DNA of 38,864 bases. Origin: Pseudomonadota bacterium. Its GTDB lineage: Bacteria > Pseudomonadota > Gammaproteobacteria > Burkholderiales > Ferrovaceae. Both the position numbers and the translations under genes were made by a program. The DNA lies in assembly GCA_021798835.1 (NCBI GenBank), contig JAJZBQ010000012.1, positions 1 to 38,864 on the forward strand, in the 5' to 3' direction. The notes under the pieces were generated by a model, which saw only the letters and a program-made list of their open reading frames with translations, was not told the origin of the DNA and did not search any database. Position 1 is the stretch's first letter. Each line of letters starts with the position of its first letter. Below, piece after piece: positions 7,580 to 16,342 of this stretch.

Positions 7580-8724
7580 GCGACGATTTCTATCAGGCAT
7601 TTGAAAACCGCTACCGAGGCTCGCGAGAACTGATTCGCCAGCGTCTTGAGGGGTATCTGCCCTTTGTCAGGCCGCTGATGGCACACTACCCGGCATCCCA
7701 GGCTCTGGATCTGGGGTGTGGGCGCGGGGAATGGCTGGAATTGCTGCAGCAGCAAGGTGTGACTGCACGGGGGGTGGATCTGGATGACGGCATGCTGTCA
7801 TCGGCCCAGCAATTGGGGCTCGATGTCCGGCATGAGGATGCCCTGAGTGCCTTGCGGACAGCGCCCGATGCCAGCCTACTGGTGGTCAGTGCCTTTCATC
7901 TGGTGGAGCACATTACCTTCGAACAGTTGCGCGAGATGGTGCGTCAGGCCAAACGGGTACTGGTTCCGGGTGGGGTGCTGATCATGGAAACGCCCAACCC
8001 TGAAAATCTCATCGTGGCTGGCTGCAATTTTTATCTGGACCCGACCCATCAGCGTCCGATTCCCCCCATTCAGTTGAGTTTTCTGTGTGAACACGAAGGT
8101 TTTGCGCGCAACAAGATCGTGCGCTGGCGTGAACCGGAAGTGCTCCACGATCCGCATTACGTCGTCGATCTGGCTGCCGTGTTCGAGGGGGTGAGCCAGG
8201 ACTATGCCGTCGTTGCCCAGAAAGCCGGGCGAGTCGAGGTCATGGCCTTGAACGATGGTGCGTTTGCGCGGGACTATGGCCTGACGTTGCGAACCTTGGC
8301 AGAGCGGCATACGGCGCAACTGGAGCAGCGTTTCCAGCAGGTGCAGGTTCAGTTGCAGCAGGCACAGGCGCGCCTGCAGCAGATTGAAGCGCATGAACAG
8401 GAGGCCCTGACGCGCTTGACGGAGGTGTATGCCAGTACTTCCTGGCGCCTGACTGCTCCCATGAGAAAAGCCGTGGTGTGGATGCAGCATGGGCGCCGTT
8501 TGCTGCGTCAAAAGGGGCTGGCCTATGCGGCGGCTCACCCTGTTCAGCGACGCTGGGTGGCGGCCGTCTTTGATCGTATGCCCGCTGTCAAGATGCGCCT
8601 CGTCCGCTGGTTTTTGGGAGAGGTCGCAGTGGCTGAAGAGACCGATATCCCCCACCTGCCTCCCCGTGTCGAGGAGATCTATCGGCAATTGCAAGCGGCG
8701 GTTCGTCACCGTCGGAAAATGTGA
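7576..8724 (+). CDS. SAM methyltransferase with coiled coil, probable O-chain terminator (WbdD-like)
   Basis: The start is the ATG at 7576, overlapping the wzt stop. An upstream TTG would add 12 residues that lie within wzt. The 382-residue product has a methyltransferase fold: ALDLGCGRGEWLELL near residue 50, GVDLDDGML, VVSAFHLVEH near 117, and VPGGVLIMETPNPEN. A Gln-rich coiled coil follows (residues about 245-285), ending in YASTSWRLTAPMRKAV, a tail common in surface-glycan enzymes. In WbdD a methyltransferase, sometimes with a kinase, caps the chain and a coiled coil acts as a molecular ruler. Here I see the methyltransferase and a coiled coil but no kinase domain. The direct coupling to wzt, whose product recognises the cap, supports the assignment, but it remains inferred. 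Confidence 0.75.
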   Translation: MSDDFYQAFENRYRGSRELIRQRLEGYLPFVRPLMAHYPASQALDLGCGRGEWLELLQQQGVTARGVDLDDGMLSSAQQLGLDVRHEDALSALRTAPDASLLVVSAFHLVEHITFEQLREMVRQAKRVLVPGGVLIMETPNPENLIVAGCNFYLDPTHQRPIPPIQLSFLCEHEGFARNKIVRWREPEVLHDPHYVVDLAAVFEGVSQDYAVVAQKAGRVEVMALNDGAFARDYGLTLRTLAERHTAQLEQRFQQVQVQLQQAQARLQQIEAHEQEALTRLTEVYASTSWRLTAPMRKAVVWMQHGRRLLRQKGLAYAAAHPVQRRWVAAVFDRMPAVKMRLVRWFLGEVAVAEETDIPHLPPRVEEIYRQLQAAVRHRRKM

Positions 8725-8735
8725 GAGGACAACAG

Positions 8736-11700
8736 ATGCGCATCGTATTGGATATGCAGGGCGTTCAGGTGGCCCTGCGCAGGGGAGAAGTGGAGCCCCT
8801 GGATCTCCGCTTTGCCTGGGAGTTGTTGCATTATGGCCGGCAACATACCATCATGTTGGCGCTGAACGGCGCTTTTCAGGATACGATCGAGCCTGTTCGG
8901 GCTTTGTTTTACGGACGCTTGCCCCAGGATAATATCCGGGTATGGTACGCGCCTGACTCTGTGCGCACGCATCGCAAGATTCCCGAATGGCTGCGTGAAG
9001 CCTTTTTGGCATCCCTGGATCCTGATGTCATTCATGTGGGAGGACTGTACGAAGGGATCGATGAAGGCCGGGTGTTCAGCGTAGGGGCGTGGGATACGAC
9101 GACCCCCGTCAGTCTGATGGAGAGCCAACCGGGTGTGCCTGTCGGCATGGGCCAGAAACGCTGGAACAGCCTGTGTCAGCATCGTCGGGTCATGGCTGGG
9201 CAGGCTGCCTGGAGGTTTTCTGCCGATCACCCGGTAGCGGACGTGCTGGCAGCCTGGGAAGCGGAGGGGAAACGGCAAGTGGCTGCGACAGAAGGAGGGC
9301 GACCGCGTCTGGCATTCGTGACCCCGCTTCCCCCTGCGCAAACGGGGGTTGCGGATTATGCCGTCGAATTGCTTCCGCTTCTGGCGCGCCATTACGAGAT
9401 TGATCTCGTGGTGACGCAGGACCAGGTGGACCTGATGAGCGTGCAAGGCTGTGGAACGTTGCGCGATGTTGCCTGGTTACGGGAACAGGGCGAGCAACTG
9501 GAACGGGTCCTGTATCATGTCGGCAACTCGCCCTACCACGTTCCCATGCTGGAATTGCTGAAGGAAGTACCCGGTACCGTGGTTCTGCACGATTTCTTCC
9601 TCAGCGGACTCATGAGCTCGCTAGGTCCGGAGGCCGAAGGTCAGACCTGGCACGGGGCGCTGTATGTGTCCCACGGGCACGTTGCCTTGCGTGACGATAG
9701 CCTGACTCCCCGGGAGACTCATTGGCATTATCCGGTCAACTGGCCGGTGCTGAGTCAGGCGCAAGGGGTCATCGTCCATTCCCGGTATGCACAGATCCTG
9801 GCACGGCAATGGTGGGGAGAGGGGGTGGCACAGGATTGGCGGGTGATTCCCCTGCTCCGTGCTCCGGCCCCGCTGAGAGACCGGAATGAGGTTCGGCGGC
9901 GCTTGGGTTATGAAGCGGATCAGTTCCTGGTGTGCAGTTTTGGCATGACGGGGGCCACCAAACTCAATGATCGTCTGCTGTCCTGCTGGTTGGACTCCTG
10001 TTTGGCAAAGGATGAGCGGGCACGTCTGGTATTTGTCGGGGAGAATGAGGCCGGGGACTATGGAGCCCGTTTGTTGCAGATCATCCGGGAGCGTGGGATG
10101 GTGGATCGGGTGCAGGTCACCGGGTTTGTGCAGAAGGAAACTTTTCAGGACTATCTGGATGCCGCAGACATGGCTGTTCAGTTGCGTACTCTGTCCCGTG
10201 GGGAAACCTCGGCCGCCGTGCTGGACTGCATGAACCATGGGCTGCCGGTGGTGGTCAATGCCCACGGTTCGGCGGCAGAACAGGACAGTGGGGGGGTGTG
10301 GATGCTGCCGGATGCGTTCGAGGACAGGGAATTGATCTCAGCCATCGAGACCTTGTATCAGGATGCACCGTGTCGTGTGGCGCTGGGCGAAAAAGCCAGG
10401 CAGATCGTACATTCGGTCCATGATCCCGCGGGTTGTGCGCAACTCTATGCCGAGGCCATCGAATCTTTTCATGCCCACCGGCATAAGCCGTTGCGGGCCC
10501 TGATCCAGGCCATGGCCGATCAGGCGACGTGGCATCACGATGATCCGGCGCTGCTGGAGCTGGCTCACGATCTGGCGGTCACGTTTCCGATGCCAAGACC
10601 GCAGCGTCGTCTATTTCTGGATGTCAGTGCCATCTGCCGTGATGACCTCAAGACAGGGATTCAGCGTGTCGTGCGTGCCCTGATCTGTGCCTTGCTGGAA
10701 CTGCCGGATGTGCCCTATCGTATCGAACCGGTCTATATCGTCCAGCACCGGGGCGTTTTCCAGTTTTGCTATGCCCGCTGCTATACCGCGCGGCTTCTGG
10801 GCTATCCCGATATCGGGCTACCGGACGATCCGCTTGACCCCCAGGCGGGGGATGTCATGCTGGCGCTCGATCTGGCCGGAGGCTGGATGGTTGGAGCCGA
10901 ACGGAGTGGCCTGATCCGTCGCTATCGTGAACTGGGCGTGAGTGTCCATGCCGTGGTCTATGATTTGCTGCCGCTGCGCCTTCCTCTGGCTTTCCCTCCC
11001 GGAGCCGAGGAGGGGCATCGCAAATGGCTGGAGGCCATCACGACGTTTGATGGGGCGATCGGTATTTCCCGCAGGGTGGCCGACGATGTGCGGGCCTGGC
11101 TTGCTGAGGAAGGGATCCAGCGGGTGAACCAGCGTCCCTATGATGTTCGCTGGTTCCATCTGGGGGCCGACGTGGAAAATACTTTTCCCAGCCGAGGGTT
11201 GCCGCCGGATGCGGAGCAGGTCCTGAGACAGTTGCGTGCAGCACCCAGTTTCCTGATGGTGGGAACGGTGGAGCCGAGAAAAGGGCACGCGCTGGTCGTC
11301 GATGCTTTTGAGCAGCTATTGCAGGAGGACTGTGTCGTCAATTTGGTGATCGTCGGCAAACAGGGCTGGATGGTTGATGAGTTGGCGGACAAGCTGCGCA
11401 TGCACCAGGAACGTCAGCGCCACCTGTTCTGGCTGGAAGGTGTCAGCGATGAATATCTGGAAGCCCTGTATGCCTGTGCCACCTGCCTGGTGGCGGCTTC
11501 GCTGGACGAAGGCTTCGGTTTGCCGCTGATCGAGGCGGCTCAGCACGGCTTGCCCATTCTGGCGCGAGATATTCCTGTTTTCCGGGAAGTGGCCGGGGAG
11601 CATGCGGACTACTTTACGGCCACGACAGGGCAAGACCTGGCGCGATGTCTGCGTGACTGGTTGGCCTCCCATCAGCGCGGCACACATGCGCCTTCGTCGG

Positions 11701-11762
11701 GCATGCCCTGGTTGACCTGGCGTGACAGCGCACGCCAGTTGCTGGGTTGCTTGCCAGCGTAA
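8736..11762 (+). CDS. Large tandem GT4 glycosyltransferase
   Basis: The start is the ATG at 8736, preceded by AGAGGA at a good distance. The GTG at 8721 is also in frame. At 1008 residues this is about twice the usual length of a retaining GT4 enzyme and contains two catalytic units. After an N-terminal region of about 180 residues (MRIVLDMQGVQ, family-typical), unit 1 starts with LAFVTPLPPAQTGVADYAVE near 190. It ends with the RGETSAAVLDCMNHGLPVVV segment near 490. Unit 2 starts near 620 (KTGIQRVVRAL) and contains EPRKGHALVVDAFEQL and the E-x7-E segment DEGFGLPLIEAAQHGLP near 925. Fused GT4 polymerases such as WbdA build the repeat unit of ABC-exported O-antigens, so this is probably the chain-building enzyme here. 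Sugar specificity is unknown. Confidence 0.85.
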   Translation: MRIVLDMQGVQVALRRGEVEPLDLRFAWELLHYGRQHTIMLALNGAFQDTIEPVRALFYGRLPQDNIRVWYAPDSVRTHRKIPEWLREAFLASLDPDVIHVGGLYEGIDEGRVFSVGAWDTTTPVSLMESQPGVPVGMGQKRWNSLCQHRRVMAGQAAWRFSADHPVADVLAAWEAEGKRQVAATEGGRPRLAFVTPLPPAQTGVADYAVELLPLLARHYEIDLVVTQDQVDLMSVQGCGTLRDVAWLREQGEQLERVLYHVGNSPYHVPMLELLKEVPGTVVLHDFFLSGLMSSLGPEAEGQTWHGALYVSHGHVALRDDSLTPRETHWHYPVNWPVLSQAQGVIVHSRYAQILARQWWGEGVAQDWRVIPLLRAPAPLRDRNEVRRRLGYEADQFLVCSFGMTGATKLNDRLLSCWLDSCLAKDERARLVFVGENEAGDYGARLLQIIRERGMVDRVQVTGFVQKETFQDYLDAADMAVQLRTLSRGETSAAVLDCMNHGLPVVVNAHGSAAEQDSGGVWMLPDAFEDRELISAIETLYQDAPCRVALGEKARQIVHSVHDPAGCAQLYAEAIESFHAHRHKPLRALIQAMADQATWHHDDPALLELAHDLAVTFPMPRPQRRLFLDVSAICRDDLKTGIQRVVRALICALLELPDVPYRIEPVYIVQHRGVFQFCYARCYTARLLGYPDIGLPDDPLDPQAGDVMLALDLAGGWMVGAERSGLIRRYRELGVSVHAVVYDLLPLRLPLAFPPGAEEGHRKWLEAITTFDGAIGISRRVADDVRAWLAEEGIQRVNQRPYDVRWFHLGADVENTFPSRGLPPDAEQVLRQLRAAPSFLMVGTVEPRKGHALVVDAFEQLLQEDCVVNLVIVGKQGWMVDELADKLRMHQERQRHLFWLEGVSDEYLEALYACATCLVAASLDEGFGLPLIEAAQHGLPILARDIPVFREVAGEHADYFTATTGQDLARCLRDWLASHQRGTHAPSSGMPWLTWRDSARQLLGCLPA

Positions 11763-11803
11763 AAATTCTTCTTGGATGACTCGGGATGGGTGTGCTAAGA
11801 TGT

Positions 11804-11819
11804 TGTGATATACATCACA
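11804..11819 (+). promoter_or_regulatory. Perfect CRP-type operator upstream of the secretion operon
   Basis: TGTGA-TATACA-TCACA matches both half-sites of the CRP consensus (TGTGA-N6-TCACA) exactly. It lies 64-79 bp before the annotated start of the secretion ATPase. AT-rich sequence follows (TATTTT at 11846-11851), which could supply a -10 element for an activator-dependent promoter. A CRP/FNR-type gene is only 4.5 kb away. Confidence 0.65.
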
Positions 11820-11882
11820 TGCGATGTTCGTGTTTCGGTGGCTGGTATTTTGTAACCTTTTGTTAATTCAAATAACTAATAT

Positions 11883-13616
11883 ATGAAATTTTTCCAGTCG
11901 TTACCGTCCCCTCCTGAAAACGAAATCGGTGTGGCGGTCATGTCGTACCGCAGTGTTTTCCGTACCGTGGGTTTGTTCAGTGCCGTGATCAACCTGTTGA
12001 TGCTGGCCCCTTCTCTGTACATGTTGCAGGTCTATGACCGGGTTTTGCCCAGCCGCAACGAGGTGACCTTGTTGATGGTGACCATCATGGCGGTGGGAGC
12101 CTATCTGTTCGTCAGCGCGCTGGAGTGGGTGCGCAGTTTCATCCTGATTCGTATCGGGGCCAAACTGGACGAGAAACTCAATAAACGGGTGTATACCGCG
12201 TCATTCGAGCAAAGTTTGCGGAAATCCGACGGGAATGCAGGCCAGGCACTGCAAGATCTGACCACCCTGAGACAATTCATGACGGGCAATGCCTTGTTTG
12301 CTTTCTTTGATGCACCCTGGTTTCCGTTTTATCTGCTGGTGATCTTTCTGTTCAACATTTGGTTGGGGGTGTTTGCGCTGGTCAGCACCCTGATTCTGAT
12401 TTGGTTGGCATGGCTCAACGAGAAGGTTTCGCACAAGCCACTGGCGGATGCCAATACGGCGGCCATTGCGTCCAGCAACCTGGCCAGCAACAATCTGCGC
12501 AATGCCGAGGTGATCGAGGCGATGGGCATGTTGCCCAATTTGCAGCAACGCTGGTATACGTTGCACGTCCGCTTCCTGCGCTTGCAGGCTGAGGCGAGCG
12601 AAAAGGCCGGTATCGTCGGGGCGGCGACCAAATTCATGACGGTGACCTCGCAGTCGCTGGTTCTGGGGGTCGGTGGCTGGTTGGCGATCGATGGCAAGAT
12701 CACCCCTGGCATGATGATTGCGGGCTCCATTTTGATGGGTAAATCCATGGGGCCGGTTCAAATGCTGATCAGCGTCTGGCGCTCGTTCAGTTCCACCCGT
12801 GCGGCGTATGAGCGTCTGGTACTGCTGCTGAAGAACAATCCACCCCGGGTGGCGGGGATGGCGCTCCCGGTGCCGCAGGGCAATCTTGCGCTGGAAGCGG
12901 TGACGGGGGGACCGCCGGGGAGTCCGGCGCCGGTGGTCAAAGGGCTGAGTTTTGCGATTGCCACTGGAGATGTGCTGGGGGTCATCGGGCCCAGCGGATC
13001 GGGTAAGTCCACGCTGGCTCGCCTGCTGGTCGGGGTATGGCCTGCGGTCTTGGGCAAGGTGCGGCTGGATGGGGCGGACGTGGCGCAGTGGAATAAGGAT
13101 CAACTCGGCCCGCATGTGGGGTATCTCCCGCAGGACATCGAGTTGTTCGAGGGAACGGTCAGTGAAAACATCGCCCGCTTTGGCGTGGTGTTGCCCGAGA
13201 AAGTCGTGGAGGCCGCTCAACTGGCCGGGGTTCACGAGATGATCTTGCAGTTGCCCAAAGGCTACGATACCGTTCTCGGAGTGGCGGGAAACGGGCTGTC
13301 CGGGGGGCAGAAGCAACGGCTGGGATTGGCGCGGGCCATGTACGGCGATCCGGTGGTTCTGGTGCTGGACGAACCCAATTCCAATCTGGATGACATGGGA
13401 GAACAGGCTCTGTTGCGCGCCATCATCGAGTTGCGTCAGCGTCGCAAGACCATCGTGTTGATCACCCATCGCACCAGCATCATCGGTGCCACGAACAAGT
13501 TGTTGCTGATGCGGGACGGGGTTGGTCAACTTTTTGGGCCAACCGATCAGGTCCTGGCTCACCTGACCCAGCAAGTTCAGCAAGTTCCGCAGGCAGCGGC
13601 CGAGGGGGCGCGATGA
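11883..13616 (+). CDS. Type I secretion ABC transporter/ATPase (PrtD/RsaD-like)
   Basis: This 577-residue inner-membrane half-transporter would energise export of proteins with C-terminal signals straight to the outside. The N-terminal half has the family-specific start VGLFSAVINLLMLAPSLYMLQVYDRVLPSRN and about six membrane helices (residues 25-300). The ATPase half has Walker A GPSGSGKSTLARLL near 368, signature NGLSGGQKQRLGLARAM near 478, Walker B VVLVLDEPNSNLDD and a switch His in LITHRTS. There is no C39 peptidase or peptidase-like domain, which places it with the PrtD/RsaD/LipB group. The start at 11883 lacks a clear ribosome-binding site, and the in-frame ATG at 11940 is a credible alternative. 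The stop overlaps the adaptor gene's ATG. Probable cargo: the RsaA-like proteins downstream. Confidence 0.9.
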   Translation: MKFFQSLPSPPENEIGVAVMSYRSVFRTVGLFSAVINLLMLAPSLYMLQVYDRVLPSRNEVTLLMVTIMAVGAYLFVSALEWVRSFILIRIGAKLDEKLNKRVYTASFEQSLRKSDGNAGQALQDLTTLRQFMTGNALFAFFDAPWFPFYLLVIFLFNIWLGVFALVSTLILIWLAWLNEKVSHKPLADANTAAIASSNLASNNLRNAEVIEAMGMLPNLQQRWYTLHVRFLRLQAEASEKAGIVGAATKFMTVTSQSLVLGVGGWLAIDGKITPGMMIAGSILMGKSMGPVQMLISVWRSFSSTRAAYERLVLLLKNNPPRVAGMALPVPQGNLALEAVTGGPPGSPAPVVKGLSFAIATGDVLGVIGPSGSGKSTLARLLVGVWPAVLGKVRLDGADVAQWNKDQLGPHVGYLPQDIELFEGTVSENIARFGVVLPEKVVEAAQLAGVHEMILQLPKGYDTVLGVAGNGLSGGQKQRLGLARAMYGDPVVLVLDEPNSNLDDMGEQALLRAIIELRQRRKTIVLITHRTSIIGATNKLLLMRDGVGQLFGPTDQVLAHLTQQVQQVPQAAAEGAR

Positions 13617-14965
13617 ATTTCGGGAATCTACCAACCAAAAAACAGGATGTCATCGATGTGACGGCGGAGATGATCATCCAGACCGATGACCGGCGTTATA
13701 CCCGAATGGGCTGGTTGATCGTGTTGGGCGGGGTGGGCGGCTTTCTGCTGTGGGCTTCGCTGGCACCGCTCGATCAGGGGGTGGCGGTGAGTGGCGTGGT
13801 GGAAGTGGCGACCAACCGCAAGGAAATACAGTACCAACCTGGCGGTATCGTGGAGGCCATCCTGGTGAAGGAAGGCGATTCCGTGAAGGCGGGGCAGGTG
13901 CTGGTGCGTATGAATGACACACAGGCCAAGGCCGCGGCGGAAATCAATCGCACCCAACTCTACGCAGATTTGGCCATCCAGGCGCGGCTCGAAGCGGAGA
14001 AGAACGGGGGGGCAGCAGGTCCGGTCTTTCCCCAGGAATTGCTGGCGCATCAGGATGATCCACGGGTGCGCGATGACATCTCGTTGCAACGACAACTGTT
14101 CGCCACGCGGCGCGATGCATTGCAAAGCGAATTGTCGGCGCTGGACGAGAATGTTGCCGGGTTGGAGCAGCAGGTGCAGGGGCTGGAGCTGGCAACGGCC
14201 AGCCGCACGGAACAGGTGCAGTATCTGACCGAACAGATCGATGGCGTCCGTGATCTGGTCAAGGAAGGCTATGTCTCGAAGAACCATTTTCTCGACCTGG
14301 AGCGAAATCGCGCCGAGGTGGGGGGGATACTGGCCGAAGAGAGTGGACGTCTGGGAGCTTCACGGCGTCAGGTGGTCGAAACGAAACTGAAGAAGCAGCA
14401 GCGTGTCGAGGATTTTCAGAGAGAGGTGCGGCAGCAGCTGAGCGATGTGATGAAGGATGAGGATACGGCGCGTCATCGTTTGGTGGCACTGGATTATGAA
14501 TGGGGCAATACGGTGGTGAAATCCCCGGTGGATGGGACTGTGGCCGACATGAAAATCTTCACGCGCGGCGGTGTGGTGGGCCCCGGAGTACCTATGATGG
14601 AGGTCATTCCTTCCCACGATTCCCTGATCATCGAGGCCAAGATTCCGCTGGAACTGATTGACAAGGTGCGCGTCGGGATGGAAGTGGACATGACCTTCCC
14701 GGCATTCAACCGCAACACGACGCCCCACGTTCCCGGGGATGTCATGGAAGTGTCCGCCGACCGTATCCTCGACCAGAAAACCGGGCAATCGTATTACACG
14801 ATGCGGGCCGAGGTGACAGATAAGGGCAAACATTTGTTGGGGGGCCTGCATGTTCGGCCGGGGATGCCGGTGGAAGCGTTCGTCAAGACGGGCAACCGGA
14901 CCATGATGAGTTATCTGCTGAAGCCTTTGTTTGATCGCATCAAAACCTCCATGAGTGAAGAATGA
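13613..14965 (+). CDS. Type I secretion periplasmic adaptor, HlyD family (PrtE/RsaE-like)
   Basis: The 450-residue membrane-fusion protein bridges the ABC transporter and the outer-membrane channel. It has a cytoplasmic N-terminus, one membrane helix (residues about 33-52, WLIVLGGVGGFLLWASLAPL), and the lipoyl half-motif YQPGGIVEAILVKEGDSVKAGQVLVRMND. A long coiled-coil hairpin covers residues about 95-285. The second lipoyl half is VKSPVDGTVADMKIFTRGGVVGPG, followed by the beta-barrel section ending in GLHVRPGMPVEAFVKTG. This is the standard HlyD order and length. The gene overlaps its neighbours by 4 bp on both sides, so the three secretion genes are clearly one operon. Confidence 0.92.
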   Translation: MNFGNLPTKKQDVIDVTAEMIIQTDDRRYTRMGWLIVLGGVGGFLLWASLAPLDQGVAVSGVVEVATNRKEIQYQPGGIVEAILVKEGDSVKAGQVLVRMNDTQAKAAAEINRTQLYADLAIQARLEAEKNGGAAGPVFPQELLAHQDDPRVRDDISLQRQLFATRRDALQSELSALDENVAGLEQQVQGLELATASRTEQVQYLTEQIDGVRDLVKEGYVSKNHFLDLERNRAEVGGILAEESGRLGASRRQVVETKLKKQQRVEDFQREVRQQLSDVMKDEDTARHRLVALDYEWGNTVVKSPVDGTVADMKIFTRGGVVGPGVPMMEVIPSHDSLIIEAKIPLELIDKVRVGMEVDMTFPAFNRNTTPHVPGDVMEVSADRILDQKTGQSYYTMRAEVTDKGKHLLGGLHVRPGMPVEAFVKTGNRTMMSYLLKPLFDRIKTSMSEE

Positions 14966-16338
14966 GCGGCGGGGTGAAACAACAGCGACGACCCCTGTTG
15001 GGGTGGGTATTGTGGATCGGCTTATTGCCGATGCCGGGTTGGGGAATGGGGCTGGAAGAGGCGCTCGATGCGGCCTTGCAGAACGATCCGGCCTACCGGT
15101 CGGCCATGCATGAGCGCGATGCGGGGGCTGAGAGTGTGGCCCTGGGACGTTCGCATCTGCTGCCCAATCTGTCCGTTGATTATCAAAGAGGGGCCAACCA
15201 GTTGGGGATCACCAACGTGGGTTCCCCGCAGCCCACTCAGCAGTTTCGCTACATCAGCGACGTGACCATGCTGTCGTTGCGGCAACCCCTTTTCAACATG
15301 GCCGATATGGCCATGTACCGCCAGGGGACGGCACAGGCCAACTACAGCGATGCCCAGTTTTCCGGGCGTACCCAGGAACTGATCCTGCGTCTGGTGCAGT
15401 CGTATACCGATGTGTTGTATGCCCAGGACATGCTGGATTACAAGGAGGCGCAGCATCGTGCTTACGGTGAGCAGATGCAGATGAACCAGCGTCTGTTCGA
15501 CAAGGGTCAGGGAACCCTGACCGATTCGCTGGAAACCCAGACAAAATATGCCATGAGCGAATCCCAGGTGATCGAGAGTCAGGAGTCCCTGGCGGCGGCC
15601 AAGCGCAATCTCTCTGCCATGGTGGGTTCCGATGTGAATGATCTGGAACCCATGATCGATCGCTTTCATCCCCAACCGTTGGAACCTGCCGATTTTGATG
15701 GCTGGAAAAGTCTGGCGCTGGATCATAACCCAGACATCGCCGCCCAGCGCTATGCGGTGGATGCCAGCGAACAGGAAATGAAGAAGGATCAGGCCGGCCA
15801 TGCGCCGCAACTGGATCTGGTGGGCAGCGTGGGACGCAACAACCAGGGAACCATCTACACCTATGGACAGGATATGTTCGTGCGCTCCATCGGGGTGGAG
15901 TTGAGTATTCCCCTGTATGCCGGCGGTTACGTCAGTGCCTTGTCCAGTCAGGCGCGCGCCAATATGGAAAAAACCCGTTCCGATCTGGAAGATAAAAAGA
16001 ACAAGTTGTTTGTTGACTTGTACCGCCAGTATGGGTCGGTCATCAGCAGTTATGCCCGTATCCGCGCCCTGGAGCAGGCCGTGGAAGTGGCCAAGAAACT
16101 CATCGATGCCACGCGCATGAGTATTCGCGGCGGGGAGCGGATCAATCTCGATTTGCTCAATGCCCAGTCCCAGTATTACCAGGCGCGCAGCGATCTGGCC
16201 AAGGCGCGTTACGATTACCTCAATAGTTTCCTGCATCTCAATGCCGATGCGGGGACTCTGAGCGCAGAGGACATCAAAAAACTTGGCAAGAGTTTTGCGC
16301 GCAGCACGGCAGTGACGGTGCGCGAGATGCAGCCCTGA
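14962..16338 (+). CDS. Type I secretion outer-membrane channel, TolC family (PrtF/RsaF-like)
   Basis: This 458-residue protein has a signal peptide (positively charged start, then LLGWVLWIGLLPMPGWGMG). Two outer-membrane efflux protein repeats follow, with the typical opening LEEALDAALQNDPAYRSAMHE. The second repeat begins around DGWKSLALDHNPDIAAQRYAV (residue about 245) and contains GVELSIPLYAGGYVSA. Each repeat supplies helices and strands of the trimeric channel-tunnel. It is the last gene of the secretion operon. The converging regulator gene ends 4 bp away, with no visible terminator between them. A dedicated TolC homologue encoded with the ABC and adaptor genes is usual for systems serving one abundant substrate. 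Confidence 0.9.
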   Translation: MSGGVKQQRRPLLGWVLWIGLLPMPGWGMGLEEALDAALQNDPAYRSAMHERDAGAESVALGRSHLLPNLSVDYQRGANQLGITNVGSPQPTQQFRYISDVTMLSLRQPLFNMADMAMYRQGTAQANYSDAQFSGRTQELILRLVQSYTDVLYAQDMLDYKEAQHRAYGEQMQMNQRLFDKGQGTLTDSLETQTKYAMSESQVIESQESLAAAKRNLSAMVGSDVNDLEPMIDRFHPQPLEPADFDGWKSLALDHNPDIAAQRYAVDASEQEMKKDQAGHAPQLDLVGSVGRNNQGTIYTYGQDMFVRSIGVELSIPLYAGGYVSALSSQARANMEKTRSDLEDKKNKLFVDLYRQYGSVISSYARIRALEQAVEVAKKLIDATRMSIRGGERINLDLLNAQSQYYQARSDLAKARYDYLNSFLHLNADAGTLSAEDIKKLGKSFARSTAVTVREMQP

Positions 16339-16342
16339 GGGA

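Noticed and set aside
12201..13634. 477-codon open frame on the minus strand
   Set aside because: It lies entirely under the secretion ATPase gene, has no recognisable motif, and its composition (His/Gln/Arg-rich) is typical of an antisense shadow frame.
15022..16236. 404-codon open frame on the minus strand
   Set aside because: It is a shadow of the TolC-family gene, which has a signal peptide, both family repeats and operon overlap. The antisense frame has none of these.
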